Assembly (NCBI GenBank): GCA_022787425.1
Contig: JALFWB010000013.1
Span: 1-38,220 of the forward strand
Reading direction: 5' to 3'
Source of the DNA: Akkermansia sp.
GTDB taxonomy: Bacteria; Verrucomicrobiota; Verrucomicrobiia; Verrucomicrobiales; Akkermansiaceae
DNA: 38,220 bases
How positions within the stretch are numbered: the first letter of the stretch is position 1; each line of letters begins with the position of its first letter. This document shows, one piece after another, positions 7,337 through 16,049 of this stretch. The position numbers and the translations under genes are program-made. Under the pieces are notes generated by a model. It had not been told where the DNA came from. It saw only the letters and a list, made by a program, of their open reading frames with translations, and did not search any database.

Positions 7337-8146
7337 ATGCGTAAACGTTCCCAAATCTTTTTTCTCTTCTTTCTGCTTGCCGCGTTTTTCTTCACTACGT
7401 CCTGTACCTCGCAGTGCATGCAGCGGCAGGTTCGCAACTCGCGCACCGTGGTGCTGGACATTGGGCACCACATGGGCGCACCGGGGGCACAGACGCCGAA
7501 CGGTCGGCACGGTGGTATGATAGACGAGTGTTCCTGGTGGTACCGCAACGTGGGGTTCGTGAAGCAGGAGATCGAGAAGGCCGGCTACATCTGCAAGGTG
7601 TGCAACCGGGGTGCCGCGCCCAAGGATCCCAAGCTGGCGGATTGCGCGCGCCGCGCGGGGGTACACCAAGTGAACACACCGCAGCCGGGGGCCGTGTACC
7701 GATCTCGCCACCATCCGAGGCGCATGGCTGTGGGAATCCTGAGCGCGGATTATGCGCTGGACCAAAAACCCGCAGCGGTTGTTTTTCTGCATCATAACAG
7801 TTATTCCGAGAACTGGCAAATCTATACCGAGGGCGGAATCTACTGCAACTCCGTGGGCATTCCGCTGGCCAATGCCATGGCGGCGGAGTTGAACGCCGGG
7901 CTCATGAACAGCAGCATTCCCAACGGCGGGCAGCAGGTACAAACCATTCTGCGCGATGACGGACGACTGGGCGGCGGAGATTGGCTGAACACCTGCAACG
8001 ATTCGTGGGTGCCGGCGGCCATTACGGAGGCGGTCTTCCTCTCCAACCCGCAGCATGCCGCGTGGCTGGCCAAGCCGAAAAATGCGGAGCTTTATGCGCG
8101 CACGGTGGGGCGCGGCATCGTGCGTTACCTGAACAAACGCCGCTGA
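7337..8146 (+). CDS. N-acetylmuramoyl-L-alanine amidase (Amidase_3), exported
   Basis: A 269-residue exported cell-wall hydrolase that cleaves the lactyl-amide bond between MurNAc and the stem peptide. A strong hydrophobic signal (7-20) precedes SC at 22-23, suggesting a lipoprotein, though the box is not ideal. The zinc and catalytic pattern of the family is visible: LDIGHH (His44 region), Glu64 in DEC, FLHHNSY (His152 or 153) and ITEAVFLSNP with Glu231, all in the usual order. It follows ruvB with 6 bp between and no Shine-Dalgarno sequence. It converges with the DUF4105 gene with a 5-bp gap. Confidence 0.88.
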   Translation: MRKRSQIFFLFFLLAAFFFTTSCTSQCMQRQVRNSRTVVLDIGHHMGAPGAQTPNGRHGGMIDECSWWYRNVGFVKQEIEKAGYICKVCNRGAAPKDPKLADCARRAGVHQVNTPQPGAVYRSRHHPRRMAVGILSADYALDQKPAAVVFLHHNSYSENWQIYTEGGIYCNSVGIPLANAMAAELNAGLMNSSIPNGGQQVQTILRDDGRLGGGDWLNTCNDSWVPAAITEAVFLSNPQHAAWLAKPKNAELYARTVGRGIVRYLNKRR

Positions 8147-8151
8147 CACCC

Positions 8152-9174
8152 CTACTCTGTCACGCCGCAGCGCTGCCGCAGTGCATGGCTGTACGAGGCA
8201 CGGTTGTCAGGGGAGACATCATAACCGCAGGAGACACGGCGGCGCAACTCCGCGAAACTCTCCCCTGGGCGGTGCTCCAATAAACCGGCGCGGTAGAGTT
8301 GCTCGGCCAGCCCTGCATTCAGAATGTGGGCCATGGGGCCGGGATCCACGGCACCCGTGCTGCGCAGAGCGGCAATCACGCCGGTGGAGCAGTTATCGGT
8401 GAGCGTGTTATACGGAACCCGATCGCGCCGGGCCTCCTCCTGCCGCCGCACGAGGGTAAGCAGCATCTCCCGAGCCTGCTCGCGGCTCACCCGCATGGGA
8501 AAAAGGTACAGGTCCTCATGCCGGTGGTCCGTGCGCAAGCCGAAAATATCCGCTTCCGTGCCGAAAACATACAGCATGCGGTATTTTTTGTAGATTCCGC
8601 CCAGGGCATTCTGCTCCACCCCCTGCGGCAACCGCGTCTCTGCGGAGACAACCAGGTTCCGCCCGTCTTCAAAGCGGAAACTCAGCATCGTATGGCACAC
8701 AGCGGTGTGGCCGTCCCAGAAACAGTCCGCATAATCCACCCCGCACAGTTCTTGAAGAGGATAGCATTCCTCCCGATACTGCGGTAGCATCACGTCTACC
8801 TTCCTGTAACGCTCCTGCTCATACTTCACCTTGGGATAGGAAAAATCCCTCACCCCGCGTACACGCAGCACCTCGCCCCCTTGTTCAAGAGAAAACTCCG
8901 GAGCCTCTCGCCACGGCATCTGCCACTCCGTATCATCCGATGGTGCCTTCATCAGCAGATAACAAACCACACACATGATCACCCCCGCCGCCCATCCTCC
9001 GAGTGCCCGCCTCAACCGGCTCCCCCGCATCCACCACACAACGCAGCCCACGACACCCACTACCGGCAACACCACCCACGGCTGAAACACCGGCAACCCC
9101 ACCGCCCACAGCGTTACCACCACACCCAAAAATCCCCCCACTGTCATCCCAAGCCATACTCCTACTCGTCTCAT
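8152..9174 (-). CDS. DUF4105 (Lnb N-terminal) membrane-anchored protein
   Basis: A 340-residue protein with two or three N-terminal membrane helices (roughly 8-28, 33-48 and 58-76) and a periplasmic domain with the DUF4105 pattern. It has CHTMLSF (His161 region), FGLRTDHRHEDLYLFPMRVS, and the Cys motif YNTLTDNCST (Cys262). In the family, the Cys/His pair resembles papain/NlpC-type hydrolases, and relatives are lipoprotein- or envelope-related; the substrate here is unknown. The upstream in-frame start at 9198 is rejected because -10 TATAAT covers 9186-9181 and ATG 9174 is exactly 7 bases beyond it. Confidence 0.85.
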   Translation of the reverse strand: MRRVGVWLGMTVGGFLGVVVTLWAVGLPVFQPWVVLPVVGVVGCVVWWMRGSRLRRALGGWAAGVIMCVVCYLLMKAPSDDTEWQMPWREAPEFSLEQGGEVLRVRGVRDFSYPKVKYEQERYRKVDVMLPQYREECYPLQELCGVDYADCFWDGHTAVCHTMLSFRFEDGRNLVVSAETRLPQGVEQNALGGIYKKYRMLYVFGTEADIFGLRTDHRHEDLYLFPMRVSREQAREMLLTLVRRQEEARRDRVPYNTLTDNCSTGVIAALRSTGAVDPGPMAHILNAGLAEQLYRAGLLEHRPGESFAELRRRVSCGYDVSPDNRASYSHALRQRCGVTE

Positions 9175-9180
9175 ACACCC

Positions 9181-9209
9181 ATTATACCCCCTCCTCACAC
9201 GAGAAGCAA
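9181..9209 (-). promoter_or_regulatory. sigma70-type promoter, leaderless start
   Basis: Minus strand: TTGCTT (9209-9204), 17-bp spacer, perfect TATAAT (9186-9181), then GGGTGT and ATG. Confidence 0.85.
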
Positions 9210-9239
9210 GGAAATTGAAAGAAAAATTACCCCTTCCTC

Positions 9240-9268
9240 TTGACTCAGAGCCCTACCTATGTTAAAGT
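9240..9268 (+). promoter_or_regulatory. probable promoter of first DUF262 gene
   Basis: TTGACT (9240-9245), 17-bp spacer, TAAAGT (9263-9268). It leaves a leader of about 16 bases with no Shine-Dalgarno sequence. Confidence 0.55.
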
Positions 9269-9290
9269 TCCATAAAACAGAAAGTTACAC

Positions 9291-11399
9291 ATGAAAGGAG
9301 AAGAGTGCAAGTTCACTAAAATTATGTCCGGGGGAGGCAAAAGACTCGTCATTCCCGTGTACCAGCGGAATTACGATTGGAAGATTGAACACTGCAAACA
9401 ACTTTACACCGACCTCAAAAAGATAATTTTGCAAAAGAGGAAAAGTCATTTCTTCGGCAGCATCGTATCCCAAAGCAATCCTGACGGGGCGGGATCAGAT
9501 GATGAATACCGGATTATAGATGGTCAGCAAAGATTGACAACCGTTTCGCTTCTGTTTCTTGCCATCTATAATCTATTGGACAAGGGTAAGTTGATCGCCA
9601 AGGATAAGTTGTTGAAAGAAAAAATATTCGATTATTATCTGATTGACCAATATAAATCCGGTGATGACCGTTTCAGATTACGTCCCGTCAAACATGACAG
9701 AACGGCGTACGAGAAACTCTTCGGTGATCCGACCGAATTCGTTCCCGGCTCCAATATAACGACGAATTACTGCTATTTTTGCGAGGAGCTGGAAAAGAAG
9801 GAAGTGTCGGTTGACGATATCTACAATGCACTGTGCCGCCTTGAAATTATCAGTATTCATCTGAACTCTGATGATAATGCTCAACTCATCTTTGAGAGTC
9901 TGAATTCAACCGGACTCGGGTTGAGTGAAGGGGATAAGATCAGAAATTTCATTTTGATGGGACAAAGCACTGAAGAGCAAGAAGTATACTACGAGAAATA
10001 CTGGAACAAGATAGAACAGAAGACTCAATTCAATGTGAGTGCATTTGTTCGTGATTACCTCAGTGTGAAGGAACAATCCATCCCCTCACAGAATAAAGTC
10101 TACACCGTTTTCAAGGAGTATGTAGAACGAGAGAAAATACAATCAGAGCCTCTTTTGTGCGAATTGCTTGATTATGCTAAGAGATACGCAATCCTTCTCG
10201 ATGCTGAAACCCCGAGCAAAGCACTTAATGGCTGTATACGGAGACTGAATAGGTTGGAGACAACAGTCTCTCGACCCTTCTTCTTGGAGGTTCTTCGCCT
10301 GTATGATGAAGGGAAACTCGACCTCAATCAGGTTACTCAAATCTTTTTGACAGCAGAAAGCTACATAGCACGTCGCTTCTTCTCCGACCTACCCACTTCC
10401 TCGCTGAACAAAGTCTTCCTGACACTACACCATAGAATCGTCAGTTATGAGAAGAATGAGGAAAATTACGTTGAAAAGTACAAATGTGCAATCACAACTA
10501 GGACGGATAATGCGAGATTCCCTGATGACCGGGAGTTCATTGAAAAATTTATAAACAAGCCGGTATACAAGATGCACGCCAAGAATAGAATCTATATTCT
10601 GGAGCGTCTGGAGAATGGTACCTCTCTCGAGGATAAAGACATCTACCGCCATTGCGATGAGGGGAGTTACTCAACTGAGCATATCATGCCGCAAGAACTG
10701 AATTCAGCATGGAAGAAAGAGCTTGGTCCGGATTACGAGAGAATTCATGAGGAGTGGTTGCACAGGATAGGCAATTTGACACTCACAGCGTATAACTCAA
10801 AGTACAAAAATGCCTCCTTCACGCAAAAAAAGACCATGGAGCATGGTTTCAATGACAGCGGTATCAAATTAAACGCATGGATCGCCAAACAAGATAAATG
10901 GACGCTGGAAGAAATTCAGAAGCGCAGTCAGATATTGGCTGACAAAGCCTTGACCATTTGGCCGATGCCCGTGACAACCTACAAGCCGACGGGAAAACAA
11001 ATGAGTGAATACTCTCTGGACGAACAAGCTGATCTGACGGGACGGAAAATTGTTGCTTTCCGATACAAAGATACGCAATATCCGGTCAGGAAATGGGTTG
11101 AAATGTTCTCGGGTATCTTAAGTCTGATCTGTGACGCGGAGCGCAATGGGATGACCGAGCTCGCTACATCACAGGACAAAGGGCTCGCTTCAAACTTTAC
11201 AATCTCGGATAATCTTTGGAAATCAAGAGAATACATTGGTCACGGTATTTACGTATGGACCAATAACAGCACGGAATCAAAGTTATCCATTCTGACCGGT
11301 ATATTCAAACGTTTCAATCTGGACCCCAACGATCTAGTCTTCATCATCCGCGATGATGAAGCTCCGGAACAAGAAAGTGCTGACGGCATGTTGCTCTGA
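9291..11399 (+). CDS. DUF262/DUF1524 GmrSD-like protein, probable defence nuclease
   Basis: A 702-residue single-chain protein. The N-terminal DUF262 domain has IPVYQRNYDW (21-30) and IIDGQQRLTT (75-84), the DGQQR motif being the conserved nucleotide-binding/hydrolysis segment of GmrS-like domains. A DUF1524 HNH-type nuclease follows, with STEHIMPQEL (463-467 core) and RIGNLTLT plus a downstream Asn. The last 140 residues are a separate module with a KDTQYPVRKWVEMF segment and GIYVWTNNS near the end, as in many long DUF262 proteins. GmrSD enzymes cut glucosyl-5-hydroxymethylcytosine DNA using NTP; related fusions act in other anti-phage systems. It is clearly AT-richer than its neighbours and has its own promoter, suggesting horizontal transfer. 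No methylase or partner gene is adjacent. Confidence 0.88.
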   Translation: MKGEECKFTKIMSGGGKRLVIPVYQRNYDWKIEHCKQLYTDLKKIILQKRKSHFFGSIVSQSNPDGAGSDDEYRIIDGQQRLTTVSLLFLAIYNLLDKGKLIAKDKLLKEKIFDYYLIDQYKSGDDRFRLRPVKHDRTAYEKLFGDPTEFVPGSNITTNYCYFCEELEKKEVSVDDIYNALCRLEIISIHLNSDDNAQLIFESLNSTGLGLSEGDKIRNFILMGQSTEEQEVYYEKYWNKIEQKTQFNVSAFVRDYLSVKEQSIPSQNKVYTVFKEYVEREKIQSEPLLCELLDYAKRYAILLDAETPSKALNGCIRRLNRLETTVSRPFFLEVLRLYDEGKLDLNQVTQIFLTAESYIARRFFSDLPTSSLNKVFLTLHHRIVSYEKNEENYVEKYKCAITTRTDNARFPDDREFIEKFINKPVYKMHAKNRIYILERLENGTSLEDKDIYRHCDEGSYSTEHIMPQELNSAWKKELGPDYERIHEEWLHRIGNLTLTAYNSKYKNASFTQKKTMEHGFNDSGIKLNAWIAKQDKWTLEEIQKRSQILADKALTIWPMPVTTYKPTGKQMSEYSLDEQADLTGRKIVAFRYKDTQYPVRKWVEMFSGILSLICDAERNGMTELATSQDKGLASNFTISDNLWKSREYIGHGIYVWTNNSTESKLSILTGIFKRFNLDPNDLVFIIRDDEAPEQESADGMLL

Positions 11400-11458
11400 G
11401 CTCCAGTTCACTTCAAGTAGTGACCTGCCCCCTTGGGAGCAGAGCGCGAGTGACTTTT

Positions 11459-12523
11459 CTAGGCACGGTCGTTTGTCCTAAGGTGCTTCAGGGCGATCAT
11501 CGACGCGCGCACCCTATTGAATGACCACTCAATGCTTACATGCATGAGCAGTGCCAATATGTAGGAAAGAGGTATAACAATTACAAAGTTTATTGGGGGG
11601 GGGCACGAATAACAACAGTCTGCAAACCAATATCCAAAAATGAGACGATGGTTGAGCCACATATAGGCCGACATCAAACCCAAAGCAGACAAACAGGCAG
11701 CAGCACGATCAGTAAATCGGCAAATAAAAACGGACAGCAGAAGAGAGACAACCAGAATACCGGTATATCGGACATCGAAGGCAAGAGCAAAACCGAGGGA
11801 GATAAGCAACATCGCAAAATCTCCAATCCTTCTTTGAATACAACCGGCGGCGGAAAACCAGCCGATGAAAAGAAACGGTAACCAAACAAGTGCCTCCCGA
11901 AGCGGTGAGACTACCCAAAATGACACGATACGGACATTCAGATCCGTAGGCATGCCGAGGTGCCAGAAAAGAGACCCCAGATGAGAACCGGAAACATACG
12001 ACGATGCCAAGAGCAGCACAACAAAAGATAACTGTAATATATTCAAACGCTCCTTATTAACCGGAGTCATTAGAGGCAGAATCAAACACGTGGCAAGTAG
12101 ATAAAAAGCGATATACCAGTAATCATAGAAAACATCGCACCCCCCCAAGGCCCCCAATAGATAATCTACTGCGCTGTGCGGCTGCAGTGACCCTACCGGA
12201 AACAGCAAGGAAAGCACCACAATGAGTAAGTACACACAGAGAAATCGCGGGTAAAATCGACAGATACAATGCCGCCACGCCTCCAGTCGGGAGGTCGCAC
12301 GCTGAGCGATGAAAAAGTATCCGTATCCCGTTACAAAAGCGAATAAAGCGATGCAGGCTTTTGCACCTCCCCCAAGATACTCATAAATAGAGGGGTACTC
12401 CAAAGGGTACGATAACGTAACCATATGAATGTTCACATGGTGGAATATCATCAAGAGAATTGCCAGACCCTTGAGGACTGAAGTATGCTGTCTGGTAAGC
12501 AGAAACGGAGATTGAGTATTCAC
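11459..12523 (-). CDS. acyltransferase 3-family membrane protein
   Basis: A 354-residue polytopic protein of the OafA/WecH type, which transfers acetyl or other acyl groups to sugars of cell-surface glycans. The family start is visible: LKGLAILLMIFHHVNIH (about 18-34) with the conserved His, then about ten hydrophobic helices. The start is GTG 12523, overlapping the alpha-galactosidase stop as GTGA. The sequence is AT-richer than the upstream operon genes. It contains a run of nine identical bases (C on the coding strand, 11603-11595) near residue 308. A one-base slip would change roughly the last 45 residues, so the gene could be phase-variable. A second run of seven G on the coding strand lies near 12140. 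Confidence 0.82.
   Translation of the reverse strand: MNTQSPFLLTRQHTSVLKGLAILLMIFHHVNIHMVTLSYPLEYPSIYEYLGGGAKACIALFAFVTGYGYFFIAQRATSRLEAWRHCICRFYPRFLCVYLLIVVLSLLFPVGSLQPHSAVDYLLGALGGCDVFYDYWYIAFYLLATCLILPLMTPVNKERLNILQLSFVVLLLASSYVSGSHLGSLFWHLGMPTDLNVRIVSFWVVSPLREALVWLPFLFIGWFSAAGCIQRRIGDFAMLLISLGFALAFDVRYTGILVVSLLLSVFICRFTDRAAACLSALGLMSAYMWLNHRLIFGYWFADCCYSCPPPINFVIVIPLSYILALLMHVSIEWSFNRVRASMIALKHLRTNDRA
11595..11603. repeat. nine-base homopolymer inside acyltransferase gene
   Basis: Nine G on the plus strand (C9 in the coding strand). It is the longest homopolymer I noticed in the window and is in frame as present. Confidence 0.9.
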
Positions 12524-14640
12524 GGCATAGTGTCATCTACCAGCTCCAGCAGGATGATGCAGGATTGGAGGGGGCGGTTCCAGTGTATGGGGAGACCGGT
12601 GGTGGTGAGGTAGTCCGAGCCGATGGTTTGGGAACGGAGGGGACAGCGGAAGCCGGTGGAGTCCTCGGCGAGCTCGGTGAGGGAGTAGCGGGCGGAAGGT
12701 GCAAGACCGCTGAGGCGGATGCGAGTGTGTTGGTCTGTGAAGAGACGCTCGCCCGTGTAGGCAAAGAGAACGGCCCGGCGGAGGTTGCGGTGAACGAAAA
12801 GAAGCGCGCAGTCCGATCCCTTGTAGGGAGAAACGAGGCGATAGAGTTGAGATTCTGCCAAGAGGGGGCGCAGCTCCTTGGCCATCTGAAGCCTGGAGCG
12901 CAACTCAGCAGCCTCGGCATCGGAGAGTGCGCGCGAATCGAGCTCCACCCCGAAACGGAACGGCGTGGCAACATCGCAGCGAAACTTGAGAGACGTGCAG
13001 CGCCCCGTGTAGAGGTTCGGGCTCACGGTAACATGTGATCCCATACTCGACGGCGGGAAGAAATGGCTGAGGGCCCACTGCATCTTCAAACGCTCGAAGG
13101 CATCTGTATTATCACTGCACCAGAATTCCTCGTGATAGGCCGCAGCACCCAAATCCATTCGACCGCCGCCCGCGCTGCAGCACTGGAAAGTAACAGCCGG
13201 GAAACGCCGACGAAGCTCACGCATGATCCCATAATAAGCCGCAATATAGTCAAAGAGGAGGTTACCCTGCAGGTTCGGAGACAAATAATTACTGCCGAGT
13301 TCGGTTATCTTTCTGTTGCAGTCCCACTTCACATAGAGGATCGGATGCTCTGTCAACAGATCCGAGACCGTGCGAAGAATAAACTCCTGCACCTCCGGAT
13401 TCGTAAGGTCGAGCACGAGCTGGTGTCTCTCCTCTCGCAGAGGCCGCCCCGGCAGCTGCAAGGCCCACTCCGGGTGGCAGCGGTAGAGTTCACTCTGCGG
13501 GGAAACCATCTCCGGTTCAATCCAGAGACCGAAACGCAGCCCCTGCTCGGCGGCATACGCGGCAAGAGCCGAGATTCCCCCGGGCAACTTCTCCGGATTC
13601 GGCTGCCAGTCCCCCAGCGAGCATGTATCATCATTTCTACTGCCGAACCAACCGTCATCCAAAACAAATACCTCAGCCCCGATGTGAGCCGCGCGGCGCA
13701 TCATCTCATGCAGAGCCTCCTCCCGCACATCGAAATGCACGCCCTCCCAACTGTTCAACACACAGTTATGCAGGGGCAAATCATGCTTTGGCAAAACATG
13801 ATTAGAAACATAACGGTGCAAAGTACGGCACGCAGCCCCCTTCCCTGCGTTACTGCGCACCAGCAACACCGCAGGCAGAGTCACGCTGCACCCCGGCAAC
13901 ATGGTGTACGGCGAAGAAGCAAAATCGTGCCCCAACCCGGCAAAAACATGCCCGTATACACTATGTTTAACAAACAAAGAATACACACCACTCCAACAGA
14001 GAGCCGCAAGCACGCACTCCCCCTGCTCCTCCTGAGCGGGGTTCCCCGGAGCGAGCACCATCCCCGGCGTACCCTCTTGCGCATTTTTAATGCCCGTATC
14101 AGCTCCCACACAGAGGGCATTGCCACGCATGAGCTCCTCCTCCTGCAAAAGGCTTTCACCCGCCCAAGCACCCCGGAATGTCGTTACAAAATATCTCTCC
14201 GCCCTCTCCGTCCAAGCAGCGGAGAGGGCCCGGAGCACCTGCACCGCACCATCCGTACCATTATGCAGGCTGACAGACCACGCCAGCACGTCCTCCGCCG
14301 GGTCAATGCCAAGCTCCACCACCACCTCCAGCCCATGCCACACGGCATCCCGCAGATGCAGCACAACGCGATGCGGCTGCAAGTCCGCCGACGCAAAGCG
14401 CAAATCCACGGCCCGCGAGCCATCCGGCATCACCAAATGCAGCGCAGACTCCCCGGAGCGATTCATGAATCCACCGCGTGCGTCATAGTCCGTCGGCATC
14501 AACGGATATTCCGCAACCGGGCAAACAAAGGCATCATCCGGGTCCGCCAGACGCGGGCCGAAATAACTGAGCATCACCTTATCGTCCTCACCGGAACGAA
14601 GGCTGATCTGACTGTGCGGAGTAAGTAAATGGTGCTTCAT
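12520..14640 (-). CDS. alpha-galactosidase, GH36
   Basis: A 706-residue enzyme of usual GH36 length. The order is an N-terminal beta-sandwich (1-290), a TIM barrel from NSWEG (296-300), and a C-terminal beta domain. The barrel has VLDDGWFG (326-333), LWIEPEMVS, the nucleophile Asp440 in YVKWDCNRK, CSAGGGRMDLG, and the acid/base Asp510 in WCSDNTD. The 70-residue spacing between the catalytic Asps is as in known members. It hydrolyses terminal alpha-1,6 or similar galactosides such as raffinose, melibiose or host glycans. There is no signal peptide, so it is probably cytoplasmic and acts on imported sugars. It overlaps the upstream gene by ATGA and the downstream one by GTGA. Confidence 0.95.
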   Translation of the reverse strand: MKHHLLTPHSQISLRSGEDDKVMLSYFGPRLADPDDAFVCPVAEYPLMPTDYDARGGFMNRSGESALHLVMPDGSRAVDLRFASADLQPHRVVLHLRDAVWHGLEVVVELGIDPAEDVLAWSVSLHNGTDGAVQVLRALSAAWTERAERYFVTTFRGAWAGESLLQEEELMRGNALCVGADTGIKNAQEGTPGMVLAPGNPAQEEQGECVLAALCWSGVYSLFVKHSVYGHVFAGLGHDFASSPYTMLPGCSVTLPAVLLVRSNAGKGAACRTLHRYVSNHVLPKHDLPLHNCVLNSWEGVHFDVREEALHEMMRRAAHIGAEVFVLDDGWFGSRNDDTCSLGDWQPNPEKLPGGISALAAYAAEQGLRFGLWIEPEMVSPQSELYRCHPEWALQLPGRPLREERHQLVLDLTNPEVQEFILRTVSDLLTEHPILYVKWDCNRKITELGSNYLSPNLQGNLLFDYIAAYYGIMRELRRRFPAVTFQCCSAGGGRMDLGAAAYHEEFWCSDNTDAFERLKMQWALSHFFPPSSMGSHVTVSPNLYTGRCTSLKFRCDVATPFRFGVELDSRALSDAEAAELRSRLQMAKELRPLLAESQLYRLVSPYKGSDCALLFVHRNLRRAVLFAYTGERLFTDQHTRIRLSGLAPSARYSLTELAEDSTGFRCPLRSQTIGSDYLTTTGLPIHWNRPLQSCIILLELVDDTMP

Positions 14641-15380
14641 GATCCGAATTCCAACCGACGAGCCTGCAAACGGGCCGCACGCAAGCGTTCACGCTCTGCA
14701 TGAGCCTTGCGCCCCAACGCCGTATTCGGCCCTGCATCCCGCGCACGGTCCAAGGCCTCAATCGCCTCCAACAGCTTTGCCTCCGACTGAGGCGAATGCC
14801 CACCGGTATACAATAGCGAATACTGCTTCATCAGCATCGGGTAAAGCGCCAACAAGCCCAAGCTCTGTCTGACGGCGACAGTTGCATGCGGACTCTTCAT
14901 CAGCTTGCGGCAGCGCGCAACACGCTCCTCCAAATCCTGCATCTGCATAGGATGAATCAACGCCAACTCCGCAAACAGCAAATACCGGTGCGCCTGCAAA
15001 AGACGCTGCTGCGCCCTCTCCCGGCGCTTCTCATCAGCGGCCAGAGCACGCCCCTGCTCCAAGGCCTCCGGGGTAAGTTTATCCCCTAGCCCCACACACG
15101 CATAACAACCTTGCTCATCTACCAACGCCAGACACGGCAACTGCGTCACCCCATCTTCGATGGCCTTAGCTACTCGGTGCGCCTGCTGCAGCGTCTGCGC
15201 ACGAGCCGGCAGAGGTACCAATTGATACGAAGCCTGTGGATCCAGCTGCCGGAGCGGCTCCATACGAACACGCAAGGTCTCCGTCGGAAAGTCCTCCGCA
15301 GCATACAAACGATGCTGCGGCTCCTCCGCCGATGCAACCCACCAGCCCAAGCAGACCAGCCCCGACAGAAGCCACCTCAT
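14637..15380 (-). CDS. secreted protein of unknown function
   Basis: A 247-residue protein with a clear signal peptide (hydrophobic 3-17, cleavage near ASA-EE). The segment QLPCLALVDEQGCYACVGLG (about 98-117) resembles the core of a thioredoxin-like fold with displaced cysteines, but no CXXC is present. The rest is helical, rich in Arg, Leu and Ala, possibly helical repeats. It is the second gene of the KH/R3H operon, overlapping both neighbours by ATGA. I do not recognise the family. Confidence 0.75.
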   Translation of the reverse strand: MRWLLSGLVCLGWWVASAEEPQHRLYAAEDFPTETLRVRMEPLRQLDPQASYQLVPLPARAQTLQQAHRVAKAIEDGVTQLPCLALVDEQGCYACVGLGDKLTPEALEQGRALAADEKRRERAQQRLLQAHRYLLFAELALIHPMQMQDLEERVARCRKLMKSPHATVAVRQSLGLLALYPMLMKQYSLLYTGGHSPQSEAKLLEAIEALDRARDAGPNTALGRKAHAERERLRAARLQARRLEFGS

Positions 15381-15844
15381 TCCCCGATGCGGCTGATGGT
15401 AATGCGCTTAAAACGTGAATCCGACTCCTCGGAGGCCGTCGCGATTCCCGGCATCTTGGCCAGCTCATTGTGCACCAAGCGGCGCTGGTAGGCATTCAAC
15501 GGCTCCATCTGCAAAGAACGCCCCGTGCGCAGCACATGCTCCGCACGCGAACGAGCTCGGCGCAACAAGCGGGCCTCCGCCTGCTCCCTGTAGTGCTCAC
15601 AATCAACCCGCACCCTCGGTGCATCCGGCCACTCCGCCTGCACCAGCCTGTTCACCAAGTACTGCAAATCATCCAATCGATCCCCATTCTCGCCGATGAG
15701 ATACTTGGCGTCCGCTGTGCCGATCATCAGCTCCGGCCCCTCCTCACCGCAATTAACCGTAACTTCAAATTCATAGCCGAGGGGTACCAGCATCTCATCC
15801 AGCACTTTCCGCGCCGCTGCCACAAGCCGTTCTTCCGTTTCCAT
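15377..15844 (-). CDS. KH-R3H RNA-binding protein, Jag/KhpB-like
   Basis: A 155-residue protein. A KH domain has LIGENGDRLDDLQYLVNRL (about 50-68, GxxG as GENG). An R3H domain follows with YQRRLVHNEL (Arg-x3-His, about 123-132) and TASEES. In relatives (Jag/KhpB, Jag/SpoIIIJ-associated) these bind RNA and influence cell-wall growth and division. The usual neighbours yidC and rnpA are absent; here it heads an operon with a secreted protein, an alpha-galactosidase and an acyltransferase. The upstream ATG at 15850 overlaps the -10 box, whereas ATG 15844 lies exactly 7 bases beyond it, so I use the latter. Confidence 0.9.
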   Translation of the reverse strand: METEERLVAAARKVLDEMLVPLGYEFEVTVNCGEEGPELMIGTADAKYLIGENGDRLDDLQYLVNRLVQAEWPDAPRVRVDCEHYREQAEARLLRRARSRAEHVLRTGRSLQMEPLNAYQRRLVHNELAKMPGIATASEESDSRFKRITISRIGE

Positions 15845-15850
15845 GTGCAC

Positions 15851-15879
15851 ATTTTACTAGCTTCCCTCCCGCTTGTCAA
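15851..15879 (-). promoter_or_regulatory. sigma70-type promoter of KH/R3H operon, leaderless start
   Basis: Minus strand: perfect TTGACA (15879-15874), 17-bp spacer, TAAAAT (15856-15851), then GTGCAC and ATG. Confidence 0.88.
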
Positions 15880-16015
15880 AAGAATTCTCATCCCCGGTCT
15901 GCATGAAGTCAAAGAAACGAGGAACATACAGATTGTATGACACACAAAATACACTTTTTTTGCACAAATCGACAAGAAACTGTTTGGAATAATTAAATAT
16001 TCGCCGATTTTGCAC

Positions 16016-16043
16016 TTGATTTTGCGGAAGGATGTGCTAAACT
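16016..16043 (+). promoter_or_regulatory. promoter of AP2-like gene, leaderless start
   Basis: TTGATT (16016-16021), 16-bp spacer, TAAACT (16038-16043) in the context GTGCTAAACT. ATG 16050 is exactly 7 bases beyond the box. Confidence 0.75.
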
Positions 16044-16049
16044 GAGGCC

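Noticed and set aside
10824..10831. A7 runs in both DUF262 genes (near 10825 and 32337) as possible frameshift switches
   Set aside because: Runs of seven A are common in AT-rich Lys-coding sequence; no alternative product is evident.
11421..11432. TGACCTGCCCCC resembling an IS3-type terminal repeat
   Set aside because: There is only one short copy, with no partner repeat or transposase nearby; it could be chance.
13063..14628. 521-codon plus-strand frame opposite the alpha-galactosidase
   Set aside because: It is an antisense shadow of a high-GC gene; the minus strand shows all GH36 motifs.
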